Origin: Alphaproteobacteria bacterium
GTDB lineage: Bacteria; Pseudomonadota; Alphaproteobacteria; Micropepsales; Micropepsaceae
Assembly (NCBI GenBank): GCA_028865545.1
Contig: JAGWJY010000002.1
Coordinates: forward strand, 88,514 to 152,513
DNA length: 64,000 nt
Reading direction: 5' to 3'
In this document: in pieces, positions 37,857 through 46,328 of the stretch
Numbering within the stretch: the stretch's first letter is position 1
Layout: each line of letters begins with the position of its first letter
The notes under the pieces: generated by a model
The model's input: the letters and a program-made list of their open reading frames with translations, nothing else
Databases searched by the model: none
What the model was told of the DNA's origin: nothing
Position numbers and translations under genes: made by a program

Positions 37857-38996
37857 TTACTTTCTTGCCGCGCGAATGACTGCATAATACGCCAGCTTGG
37901 GCTGGCCAGAACGGTCGAAGAGCAACGGGTAATTGGTGCGCCCTTTGACCGGCCAGTCATTCTTCCAGGAATCAGCATCGGTGAGACCCCAGAAGGTAAC
38001 CCGGTTGACGACGTCACGATGTTTTACAAAAACGTCGAAGAGGTCACCGTAGCGCTTCGCAAGCTGCTTTTGGACTCTATCGGGCAAACCGTTGGCGTAA
38101 GGATTCAGTGTGGGGTTCTGTTTGATATTGAGGGCCACGTCGGCGGTGTGCTGACTGGTCGCCGGAGGCAGCACATCGATATCGAACTCGGAGACGGCAA
38201 CTTTTACGCCCAACTTCGCAAAATCGGAAATCGTGGCATCTACAAGTTCGGCGGACGGCCAATCAAGGTTGTAATGGCCCTGCATGCCGACAGTGGCAAC
38301 GGGAATCCCCTGTTCCTTCAGCTTCGTGACAAGCGCAACAGCTCCATGACGCTTGGACTCATCCACCAAGCTATAATCGTTGTAGTTCAACTGAGCTTCC
38401 GGGTCGGCGTCGTGTGCGTACTGGAACGCCTTGGCGATGTAGTCGTCGCCGATGATCTTATACCATAGCGATTGGCGCAGACTTCCGTCGTCGTTCAGCG
38501 CTTCGTTGACAACATCCCAGCTTTGAATCCGGCCTTTGTAACGACCGACGACCGTGCGGATGTGGTCTTGCATCCGCGCGAGCAGGGCATCGCGTGTGAG
38601 AAGATCGCCCTTGTCATCGTGGAATACCCAGTCCGGAACCTGACTGTGCCAAACCAGGTTGTGACCCAAGATAAACATGCCGTTCTTCTCACCGAAGGCA
38701 ACGTACTGATCTGGTACGACGAAATCGTACCTGCCCGGTTCGGGATGAACGTTCTCCCACTTGAGGCAGTTTTCCGGTGAAATGGAATTGAATTGTGCCC
38801 TGATGATACTATCGCCGAGCGCATCCTTGCCGGCGATCTGCGCCGCATTCATGGCTACGCCGACAACAAAGTCGTCCTTGTAGGCGGCCTTCAGAGATTT
38901 GACTTCCTCGGCCACCGCCGGGAAACCGGCCAGCAGAGACGGACCAGCAACGCCCGCCAGAATAATGGTCTGCAACGCCGAGCGACGTGTTTGCAT
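37857..38996 (-). CDS. GH10 endo-beta-1,4-xylanase (second copy)
   Basis: A 379-residue classical GH10 enzyme: WHSQVPDW, acid/base Glu165 in WDVVNEALND, nucleophile Glu270 in VAVSEFDID, and the terminal WGLTDADSWKNDW. The start at 38996 gives a twin-arginine signal (MQTRRSALQTIILAGVAGPSLLAG). It lies 56 bases after GH52 in the GPH-GH52-GH10 operon. It is much closer to textbook GH10 than the copy at 26945-28168, so the two likely differ in products or location. Confidence 0.95.
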   Translation of the reverse strand: MQTRRSALQTIILAGVAGPSLLAGFPAVAEEVKSLKAAYKDDFVVGVAMNAAQIAGKDALGDSIIRAQFNSISPENCLKWENVHPEPGRYDFVVPDQYVAFGEKNGMFILGHNLVWHSQVPDWVFHDDKGDLLTRDALLARMQDHIRTVVGRYKGRIQSWDVVNEALNDDGSLRQSLWYKIIGDDYIAKAFQYAHDADPEAQLNYNDYSLVDESKRHGAVALVTKLKEQGIPVATVGMQGHYNLDWPSAELVDATISDFAKLGVKVAVSEFDIDVLPPATSQHTADVALNIKQNPTLNPYANGLPDRVQKQLAKRYGDLFDVFVKHRDVVNRVTFWGLTDADSWKNDWPVKGRTNYPLLFDRSGQPKLAYYAVIRAARK

Positions 38997-39052
38997 TGGA
39001 CGTTCTTTTATCCTCGTAAATTTTCCTTTGGAGAGTCGACTTCCCCGCAAGA

Positions 39053-41311
39053 TCAATCCAGCCAGAGTGCACTCGTGATGATACGCGGATAATAGCGGCT
39101 CGCCTTACCCTCACCCGATACGATCTGATCGCAGCAGGCCCAATAGGCGCTGCCCACGGTCTGCCACTTCACATGGGCCGCATCGGCCTTCTTGAATACC
39201 GCGGCGACGGCCGGGTCCTTGTCGAGACCGAACACCTTCCTCGTCACATGCATGAAGATTGAAATCTTGCTCATCCACGAATTGTTGGAGGTGGAGGAGA
39301 GCTTGATGCCGCCATCGTCGAAGGTGTTGCGATGCTGCGGATCGGTGAGCAGCTTCCTGGTGTGTTCCTTCAAGACCGCGAACATCTTCTTTTCCGCCGC
39401 GCTGCCGTAGATTTCCGCAGGCTTCACGCCGGCATAACCGGTTTTGGCGAAGTAGAGCGGATAAGCGCAGCCTTCCACCGCCGGCAGGATGCGGGAATGG
39501 TAGCCGGGATTGGTCTTTTCGAAGATCGCCGGAAGAATGCCATCCACCGCTTGTTCGGAGACGAAGCTTGCGACCTTCTCCGCCAGCTCCTGGCACTTCG
39601 CTGCCTTCTTCTTGTCGCCCAGATCACGGAACATCAGCGCCAGCGCCCGATACGTCGCCCAGCTCTTCACCGCCATGTAGACGTTGTTGCGCGTCTGGGC
39701 CAGTGAATGGTCGAGCGAGTCATAGGTGGTGATTTCCTGGCCGCCGGCCGTCTTGGTCGAGTCGAACTGTGCGAAGCCGACCTCGCCGCCGCGGTTGATC
39801 ATGCTGGTCAGGCATTCTTCCACGACCTTCTTGTTCTTCTTCAGCCACGCCTTGTCACCTGTCTTTGCCATGTAGCAGCCCGCCGTCAGCGTCCAGTTGC
39901 AGAGCTGTTCCACGGTCATGTAGCTGAAGGTCGATGTGAGATTGGCGAGCTCGTAGCTCGACCGGCCCTTGGGCGAGAAGTTGTTGTGGGCGCCCATGTC
40001 GTGACAGAAGGAAAGACCGCCCTTCTTCTTGTCATAGGGCCGCTCCAGCTGCGCCGCATCGGGCGGCGGCGGGGGCTGCGAAGGATCGTGTTCATGCGAG
40101 GAAAGCGTCACCTCGCTTTTGTAGATCTTGACCTCGTCGGTGTAGCTGTAATGCTTGACGAAATTGTCGAGCAGGTTCTTCACCAACCACGGATTATGGT
40201 CGAGTTCCCAGAACACGTGGTCGACCGCCAGGTCGAGCGTGTTCATCATGCAGTACTCGCCTTCGTTCACCACCCAGAACGGCTGCTTGTCGACATCCAG
40301 AAGCTGGGTCGAGCCGTAATAGCTGTGGGTGGCGTGGCTGATCATGAACTTCTGATCGTCGGAGAGCTTGGAGCCTTCCAGCTTCTTGTCCAGCGCCACG
40401 GCGACGGCCTTCAGCTTGTTGGCGCGATCCAGCGTCGACTTCAGCACGTCGGTCAGATCAGAGAAGTAGCGGGTATAGAGATACTTGCCGCTGATGCCCG
40501 TGGTGACCGGCTGTTCCAGATAAGAGCCGATCGCCATCACCATCACATAGCACTTGCCCGCCGGCACTTCGAAGCCCACGCCCGGGCAGGAGCCGAGCAG
40601 ATGAACGGGATTGTATTTCTCGCGGATGCCGTCGGTGGCCGACCAGCGCATGAAGCCGAACGGCGCCATCGCCGCTCCCTTCTTGCCGTCGGTCATGTCG
40701 AACACTTCGGCGGCCACGCCCGCTTCGCGCCGGAAGGCAAAGCCCACGCGCGTCTTCTTGCCCAGATCATCGGTGATCATCCGCGGGCCGGGGCGGGAAT
40801 GATTGAGGGCAAAAATGCCGGTCTTGGGCTTCTTGCCTTTGCTGTTGTCGATGACGAGATGGGCCAGGACGGCAGGGCGCAGACCGTCGCGCATTTCCTC
40901 TTTCGTGGCCTTCGCCGGATTGGGAATCGCGCCGAACGGCGAATAGACCGTGAAGGTGAGATCGCCGGCAGCCCAGCTGTCGCTGGCCCAACCGTAGGAG
41001 CGCTCGATGTCCTTTTCGGCAAAAGGTTCGGCATCGGGGCGCACATTGGCTTCGGAAGGACCGGCAGTTTCCGCCGTGAAGGCCTCGATCGCCGTGCTGG
41101 CCGCGCCGATATAGAACGGCAGGCATTTCAGGGTCGCATCGGCATAGCGATCACCGTCGATCACGCCGATGAACGCTTCCTGGTCGGCGGGCGAACCGAT
41201 CTGCAGGCCGATGCCGCCCTTGGTTCCGGGATTGCCACAGGTGAAACTCATGAAAGCGCCCATCGGTGAGTGCTGGGCATTGAAGCCGATTGGACCGGTC
41301 AATTTCGGCAT
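39053..41311 (-). CDS. GH52 beta-xylosidase
   Basis: A 752-residue cytoplasmic beta-xylosidase. It aligns by eye with Geobacillus GH52 enzymes from the first residues (FNAQHSPMGAFMSFTCGNPGTKGG). It keeps WVVNEGEYCMMNTLDLAVD, with the nucleophile Glu350, and DSTKTAGGQEITTYDSLDHSLAQTRNNVY, where the acid Asp lies, to the end SRYYPRIITSALWLD. No signal peptide is present. Compared with the family's roughly 700 residues it carries an insert of about 26 residues around 401-428 with five consecutive prolines. RBS GGGAG precedes the start. It follows the GPH transporter, suggesting import of xylobiose or xylosides and cleavage inside the cell. Confidence 0.92.
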   Translation of the reverse strand: MPKLTGPIGFNAQHSPMGAFMSFTCGNPGTKGGIGLQIGSPADQEAFIGVIDGDRYADATLKCLPFYIGAASTAIEAFTAETAGPSEANVRPDAEPFAEKDIERSYGWASDSWAAGDLTFTVYSPFGAIPNPAKATKEEMRDGLRPAVLAHLVIDNSKGKKPKTGIFALNHSRPGPRMITDDLGKKTRVGFAFRREAGVAAEVFDMTDGKKGAAMAPFGFMRWSATDGIREKYNPVHLLGSCPGVGFEVPAGKCYVMVMAIGSYLEQPVTTGISGKYLYTRYFSDLTDVLKSTLDRANKLKAVAVALDKKLEGSKLSDDQKFMISHATHSYYGSTQLLDVDKQPFWVVNEGEYCMMNTLDLAVDHVFWELDHNPWLVKNLLDNFVKHYSYTDEVKIYKSEVTLSSHEHDPSQPPPPPDAAQLERPYDKKKGGLSFCHDMGAHNNFSPKGRSSYELANLTSTFSYMTVEQLCNWTLTAGCYMAKTGDKAWLKKNKKVVEECLTSMINRGGEVGFAQFDSTKTAGGQEITTYDSLDHSLAQTRNNVYMAVKSWATYRALALMFRDLGDKKKAAKCQELAEKVASFVSEQAVDGILPAIFEKTNPGYHSRILPAVEGCAYPLYFAKTGYAGVKPAEIYGSAAEKKMFAVLKEHTRKLLTDPQHRNTFDDGGIKLSSTSNNSWMSKISIFMHVTRKVFGLDKDPAVAAVFKKADAAHVKWQTVGSAYWACCDQIVSGEGKASRYYPRIITSALWLD

Positions 41312-41373
41312 GGGTTTTCTCCCGACGCTGTTTGTTGAGGATGAAGGCCGGGCACGCAGCTACGTGCCATGCA

Positions 41374-41393
41374 GGGCTCCCGTCCGGGAGCCC
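41374..41393. other. Hairpin between the GPH transporter and GH52 genes
   Basis: GGGCTCCC and GGGAGCCC form a perfect 8-base stem with a 4-base loop. No T-run follows on either strand, so it may stabilise or process the polycistronic message rather than terminate it. Confidence 0.4.
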
Positions 41394-41407
41394 CGCGCAG
41401 GCTATGA

Positions 41408-42799
41408 TTATGACACGAACTTCTTGCGACGTTCGGCCAGTTCGTTGGCGATCTTCGTATTCTCTTCGCGATTAAGGGGATAGATTAGCAGCAGTGCGGC
41501 TGCGACCAGGAACGCAAGACCGGCATAGAGTCCGCCGGTCAGCACCACTCCGTGGATGGCTTCGGGCGTCTGCGTGACCGCCTTGGCCAAGTAGCCATAA
41601 TACCCATAGATCCATCCGACCAGCGACTGGCCGATGGTCAGGCCGACCCACAGGGCGAACACCACCGCGGCGGTGACGGTGCCGGAGGCGCGCCTGCCCG
41701 TCTTCCATTCGCCGTAGTCGGCGACGTCGCCCATCATCGACCACAACACCGGGCCCGAGATGCCGAACGAGAACTGGCGCGCGATCTCCAGGCCGATCAC
41801 GGTCATGCCGTTATGCGGCGGCACGAAGATCAGCACCACGGTCAAGATGCCAGTCAGCAGCATGCTGATGAGGAAGAGTTGACGCTTACCGGTGCGCACC
41901 GAAATCCAGTTCGAACACGCCACGCCGATCAGGAGCGAGGCCAATCCGAAACCGTTCACCCAGGAGAATAAAGGGCCATGCATCCACGAAGGTAGGCTCC
42001 CTTCGCCCTGGTAGAGCGAGCAGTAGGCAAACATGGCATTGCCGCGCATCACCAGCGCGGTGAAATAGAACAGCGTCACCAGGAACAGGATCATCCAGGC
42101 TTTGTTGACGAAAAGATCGGCCAGATCTTGCGAAAACGATGTCTTCTGCTGAGGGTCTGGCAGGACCCGCTCCTTCGTTGTGAGGAATGCAATGACGAAC
42201 AACACCATGGCAACGAGCATCAAAATGCCCATGGTGTATTCGTAACCGCGCGCCAGATCGGCCGGGTTTTTGGAGCCGCCGGCGAAGACGTTGATCAGCG
42301 GAATAACCAGGCTCGCGACGATGAAGCCCGCCGAGTTGGCGGCGATCTGGCGGTATTGCGAGGCGCTGTTGCGCTCATCAGGATCGTCGCTGATCACCGC
42401 GTTGAGTGACGCGTAGGGCACGTTGTTGATCACGTAGACGATTCTGAGCAGGCCGTAGGTGACCCAGGCGTAGATCAGTTTGGCGGCTGGAGACATGTCG
42501 GGGGTGGTGAAGGTCAACACGCCGATGATGCCGAACGGCACGGCCGTCCAGATCAGCCAAGGGCGGAATTTGCCCCATTTTGTTTGAGTTCGGTCGGCGA
42601 TCACGCCCATGATCGGGTTGACGAAAGCCACGACAATGCCGATCACAAAAAACATGGTGGCGGCGGTGTCCGGTGCAAGACCGAAGACGTCCACATAGTA
42701 GGTCACCTGCAGCGCGATCATGAACTGGAATACGAAGTTCGCGCCCAAGTCGCCGCAGGCAAAACCGATCTTCTCGGTCACTTTGAGTTTCTGGATCAT
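41408..42799 (-). CDS. GPH-family xyloside:cation symporter (XynP/MelB-like)
   Basis: A 463-residue inner-membrane transporter of the glycoside-pentoside-hexuronide family. Hallmarks are KIGFACGDLGANFVFQFMIALQVTYYVDVFGL at the N-terminus, NPIMGVIADRTQTKWGKFRPWLIW in loop 2-3 and MGDVADYGEWKTGRRASGTVTA. Members move melibiose, glucuronides or xylosides with H+ or Na+. The downstream GH52 makes xylo-oligosaccharides the likely cargo. RBS GAGGAAACA is ideal. It starts the three-gene minus-strand operon; an operator lies about 235 bases upstream. Confidence 0.9.
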   Translation of the reverse strand: MIQKLKVTEKIGFACGDLGANFVFQFMIALQVTYYVDVFGLAPDTAATMFFVIGIVVAFVNPIMGVIADRTQTKWGKFRPWLIWTAVPFGIIGVLTFTTPDMSPAAKLIYAWVTYGLLRIVYVINNVPYASLNAVISDDPDERNSASQYRQIAANSAGFIVASLVIPLINVFAGGSKNPADLARGYEYTMGILMLVAMVLFVIAFLTTKERVLPDPQQKTSFSQDLADLFVNKAWMILFLVTLFYFTALVMRGNAMFAYCSLYQGEGSLPSWMHGPLFSWVNGFGLASLLIGVACSNWISVRTGKRQLFLISMLLTGILTVVLIFVPPHNGMTVIGLEIARQFSFGISGPVLWSMMGDVADYGEWKTGRRASGTVTAAVVFALWVGLTIGQSLVGWIYGYYGYLAKAVTQTPEAIHGVVLTGGLYAGLAFLVAAALLLIYPLNREENTKIANELAERRKKFVS

Positions 42800-43191
42800 T
42801 GTTTCCTCTTTTCCCCCGGTGCCGGCTTTCCGCCGGGCTATTTGGTTATGTCCAGGATCGATTTTAGATGTTCGTGTTCACGTCCGATTCTTCTCGGGCC
42901 CGGCGCCTACCTTCTGCTCGGCGCCGCGAAAAGAATTTGCGGGTGCAGCGATGTCATGACGCGATGCAATGCAGGCACGCGGTTCAGCATTCTTTGTGAA
43001 AGCCTGGAAGTTGCCCTATTGATCCAGTGTAATGGTAGCGGTAACAGAGAGCAACCGAAAACCCAATGCTTGGGGCGGACAAGAGAAATGGGCGAAATTC
43101 CATCGATAAAATGAAACTCTGTCGCAGCCTGGCGGAGGCTGCGGCCTTAGGCTCCCAGCAGACTGCTCACACCGTCACGAGGTAATACGTC
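42800..43191. other. Divergent control region between the GPH transporter and manD
   Basis: A 392-base gap with one operator-like site at 43033-43046 that could control both directions. The short open frames here show no recognisable protein features. manD has GAGGTAAT before its start. Confidence 0.6.
43033..43046. promoter_or_regulatory. Xylan-locus operator between the GPH transporter and manD
   Basis: TGGTAGCGGTAACA matches the 14-base operator at 22437-22450 and 31145-31158 at 13 positions. Confidence 0.65.
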
Positions 43192-44403
43192 ATGTCCAAG
43201 ATCAGAGCCGCCAAGGTCATCGTGACCTGCCCGGGCCGCAATTTCGTTACCCTCAAGATCGAGACGGAGGACGGCCTCTATGGCGTTGGGGACGCGACGC
43301 TGAACGGGCGTGAACTGGCCGTCGCGAGCTATCTCAACGACCACGTCGTGCCCTGCCTGATTGGGCGCGACGCGCACAGGATCGAGGACATCTGGCAATA
43401 TCTCTACCGCGGCGCTTACTGGCGGCGCGGGCCCGTAACGATGTCGGCCATCGCCGCCGTCGACATGGCGCTGTGGGACATCAAAGGAAAGGTAGCGGGC
43501 CTCCCGCTCTATCAGTTGCTCGGCGGCGCCAGCCGTGACGGCGTGATGGTTTATTGTCACGCCAACGGCGTGACAATCGAAGAAACTATCGAAGCGGCAC
43601 GCGGCTACATGGCACAAGGCTATAAGGCGGTGCGGCTGCAGGCAGGCGTTCCCGGCCTCAAGTCGACCTATGGCGTACCGAAGGACAAGAAGCCTTACGA
43701 ACCGGCCGACGCCGATATTCCGACCGAAAATCTCTGGTCGACCGAAAAATACATGCGGTCCCTGCCCGCGCTGTTCGAAGCCGGGCGCGACAAGCTGGGT
43801 TGGGACGTTCATCTGTTGCATGACGCACATCATCGTTTGACGCCGATCGAAGCCGGACGTTTGGGCAAGGATCTCGAACCCTTCCGCATGTTTTGGCTGG
43901 AAGACGCCGTGCCGGCGGAAAACCAAGCCGCCTTCCGCCTGATCCGTCAGCACACCACGACGCCGCTGGCCGTCGGCGAAATTTTCAATTCGATCTGGGA
44001 CTGCAAGCAACTCATCGAAGAACAACTCATCGACTACATCCGCGCCACCGTCGTGCATGCCGGCGGCATCACGCATCTGCGGCGCATCGCGGCACTTGCC
44101 GACCTCTACCACGTGCGCACCGGCTGCCACGGCGCCACCGATCTGTCGCCGATCACGATGGGCGCGGCGCTGCATTTCAATCTCTCGATTCCGAATTTCG
44201 GCATACAGGAGCACATGCATCACGCTGCCGTGACCGAGACCGTGTTCCCGCATGCCTACAGCTACAAGGACGGCTACATGCACCCCGGCGAAGCGCCGGG
44301 CCATGGCGTCGACATCGACGAGAAGGAAGCCGCCAAATATCCCTACAAGCGCGCCTATCTTCCGGTGAACCGCCTGGAAGACGGCACGTTGTACAACTGG
44401 TGA
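43192..44403 (+). CDS. manD: D-mannonate dehydratase, enolase superfamily
   Basis: A 403-residue cytoplasmic enzyme converting D-mannonate to 2-keto-3-deoxygluconate. It resembles the Novosphingobium ManD closely from the first residues ([31 protein letters not shown]) to the end ([19 protein letters not shown]). The metal ligands Asp211, Glu237 and Glu263 are present, as are Arg148, Tyr160 and His213 of the active site. Some family members have low activity or use gluconate, but UxuB in the same locus supports the mannonate step. UxaC, KDG kinase and aldolase are not in the window. Confidence 0.93.
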   Translation: MSKIRAAKVIVTCPGRNFVTLKIETEDGLYGVGDATLNGRELAVASYLNDHVVPCLIGRDAHRIEDIWQYLYRGAYWRRGPVTMSAIAAVDMALWDIKGKVAGLPLYQLLGGASRDGVMVYCHANGVTIEETIEAARGYMAQGYKAVRLQAGVPGLKSTYGVPKDKKPYEPADADIPTENLWSTEKYMRSLPALFEAGRDKLGWDVHLLHDAHHRLTPIEAGRLGKDLEPFRMFWLEDAVPAENQAAFRLIRQHTTTPLAVGEIFNSIWDCKQLIEEQLIDYIRATVVHAGGITHLRRIAALADLYHVRTGCHGATDLSPITMGAALHFNLSIPNFGIQEHMHHAAVTETVFPHAYSYKDGYMHPGEAPGHGVDIDEKEAAKYPYKRAYLPVNRLEDGTLYNW

Positions 44404-44408
44404 CGGCG

Positions 44409-46328
44409 ATGCCGGCTGTGCCGCGCTTTTTGTCGCGTGCGGTCGGCATAGTGTTGCTCGCGCTTTCGGTCTTTATCTTTCCGGCGCGCGCGGAGCTGAC
44501 AAGCGGCGAAGCCCATGTGTGGTCGATGCAGGAAATCATACTGCAGGCGCAGCACGACTACGCCAATCCCTACACCCAAGTGCAATGCTGGATCGATCTG
44601 AAAGGTCCGGGCTTCGACAAACGCGTCTACGGTTTCTGGGATGGCGGACACACGTTCAAAATACGGTTCGTCGCCACGGCACCGGGCGATTGGACCTGGA
44701 CCACAGGTTCGAACCAGCCGGATGATCCAGGTCTGAACGGCGGCACAGGCGCGCTGCGTGCCGTTGCATGGACGCCGGCAGAGATCAAAGACAACCCGAA
44801 CAGGCGCGGTTTCGTGCATCCGGCAGGGCATGTGCTTGAATATGCCGACGGCACGCCGTTCTTCCTGCTGGGCGATACATGGCTCGCGGCATCGACATGG
44901 CGGCTGCCGTGGCGCGGGGGTGCCGAACCGCCGGCCGATTACGTTCCGGGGCCCGGCATCAGTTTTGAAGACGCCGTGGCCTATCGAAAGCAGCAAGGCT
45001 TCAACTCCATCAGCTTTATCAGCGCATTCCCGAACTGGGCGGCGGACAGCCACGGCGCCACTTATAAGAACAAGGACGGTGTCTATCTTCGCAACGCCTG
45101 GGAAAAATTCGGCGTCTGGGCGCCGGGCGCCAAAATCAGCACCGCCGACGGCGCGACCACGACGGCCAAGGATATGCAGGACGAGCACGGCAACCTCTCT
45201 TTCGCCATCTTTCCGGATCGCGACGGCCTGCCCGATTACGACCATATCAATCCCGCTTATTTTCAAAGCCTCGACCACAAGATGGATTATCTCTCGCAGC
45301 AGGGTTTCGTCCCGGTGTTCGAGCCGGTGCGACGCGACACCGGTCCCGCATGGAAGGCCTATTTTGATTTCAATGCGTCCTATGCTCGCTATGTCGAATA
45401 TCTGGCGGCGCGCTACGGCGCCTACAACATGATCTTCAGCGGCATCCATCTCGATTGGATACCGAAGGACTACAGCCTCACGGCCGACGAATATAACGCC
45501 GCTCTGAATAATTGGCTGAAGAGTTATGGGCCATTGCCCTTTGGTCAGCCCGTCACCAGTTTGATCGACAGTTCCACCTATCTGCGCTTCGGCGACCGCA
45601 CGAAATCGCCGTGGCTGACCATGCAATCGGTCGGCAACAATCCGCGCAACCACGGCATCTATCCGATGATAGAGCAGATCTTCCGCCTCGATCCGCCCTA
45701 CCCCGTCGCCAATCTCGAGCCTTACTATTCGGGCTGGAACCACGCCATCAATCGGCCGGGCGGTGAGACGCCGCCACCGGGTTCGCCGCGCGACACTTAC
45801 TTCGCACGCGCCATGATGTACGGCTCGGTGCTGTCCGGAGCGCTTGCCGGACATGTCTACGGCACTGGCGCTTATGACGTGACGACAACCGGCGAAGCGG
45901 AAGGCTGGCGGCCATATATCTGGCAGGCGCTGCGCTACCCGGCCGGCGGGCAGCTGCAGTACCTGCGTGATTTCATGCTGTCGGACGGCAGCCGTTACGA
46001 ACAATTGACGCTCGCGTCCGATGATCTCCACCCGCGCATCGGCCCGAAAGCGGTCGCCGATGGGCTCGACGGCTGGTCGTACATGATGCGCACGCCCGAC
46101 CGACACCTCGCGTTGTTGTACTTCGAGTTCCATTCGGTACGCCCGCAGCTGACGGGTTTTTCTCCAAACGTCCACTATCGCTGGTCTTGGTATGACCCGC
46201 GTGATGGCCATTGGGTTCCTGCCATCGACATAGAGGCCGATGGGCAAGGAACGCTCCTCGCCCCTCTATTTCCCGGCGCACAGACGCAGGCGACGCTGGA
46301 CTGGGCCGCCAAGATCACGGCTCGCTGA
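44409..46328 (+). CDS. Exported DUF5060/DUF4038 glycoside hydrolase-like protein
   Basis: A 639-residue protein with signal peptide (FLSRAVGIVLLALSVFIFPARA). An N-terminal beta-domain (about 25-110, with YGFWDGGHTFKIRFVATAPGDWTWTTGS) matches the DUF5060 type. The TIM-barrel-like part (about 135-480, with FFLLGDTWLAASTWRLPW, GFNSISFISAFPNW and GFVPVFEPVRRDTG) matches DUF4038, the fold of the GH140 apiosidases. The C-terminus (about 555-639, YFEFHSVRPQLTGFSPNVHYRWSWYDPRDGHW) looks like the collagen-binding-like domain found with it. ATG 44409 or GTG 44400, which overlaps the manD stop, are both possible starts. It is probably co-transcribed with manD, pointing to a uronate-bearing substrate. 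Activity unknown. Confidence 0.75.
   Translation: MPAVPRFLSRAVGIVLLALSVFIFPARAELTSGEAHVWSMQEIILQAQHDYANPYTQVQCWIDLKGPGFDKRVYGFWDGGHTFKIRFVATAPGDWTWTTGSNQPDDPGLNGGTGALRAVAWTPAEIKDNPNRRGFVHPAGHVLEYADGTPFFLLGDTWLAASTWRLPWRGGAEPPADYVPGPGISFEDAVAYRKQQGFNSISFISAFPNWAADSHGATYKNKDGVYLRNAWEKFGVWAPGAKISTADGATTTAKDMQDEHGNLSFAIFPDRDGLPDYDHINPAYFQSLDHKMDYLSQQGFVPVFEPVRRDTGPAWKAYFDFNASYARYVEYLAARYGAYNMIFSGIHLDWIPKDYSLTADEYNAALNNWLKSYGPLPFGQPVTSLIDSSTYLRFGDRTKSPWLTMQSVGNNPRNHGIYPMIEQIFRLDPPYPVANLEPYYSGWNHAINRPGGETPPPGSPRDTYFARAMMYGSVLSGALAGHVYGTGAYDVTTTGEAEGWRPYIWQALRYPAGGQLQYLRDFMLSDGSRYEQLTLASDDLHPRIGPKAVADGLDGWSYMMRTPDRHLALLYFEFHSVRPQLTGFSPNVHYRWSWYDPRDGHWVPAIDIEADGQGTLLAPLFPGAQTQATLDWAAKITAR

Noticed and set aside
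39707..41269. A 520-codon open frame on the plus strand
   Set aside because: Antisense to the GH52 gene, which aligns with its family along its full length.
44355..46247. A 630-codon open frame on the minus strand
   Set aside because: Antisense to the DUF5060/DUF4038 gene; composition is that of a shadow frame.
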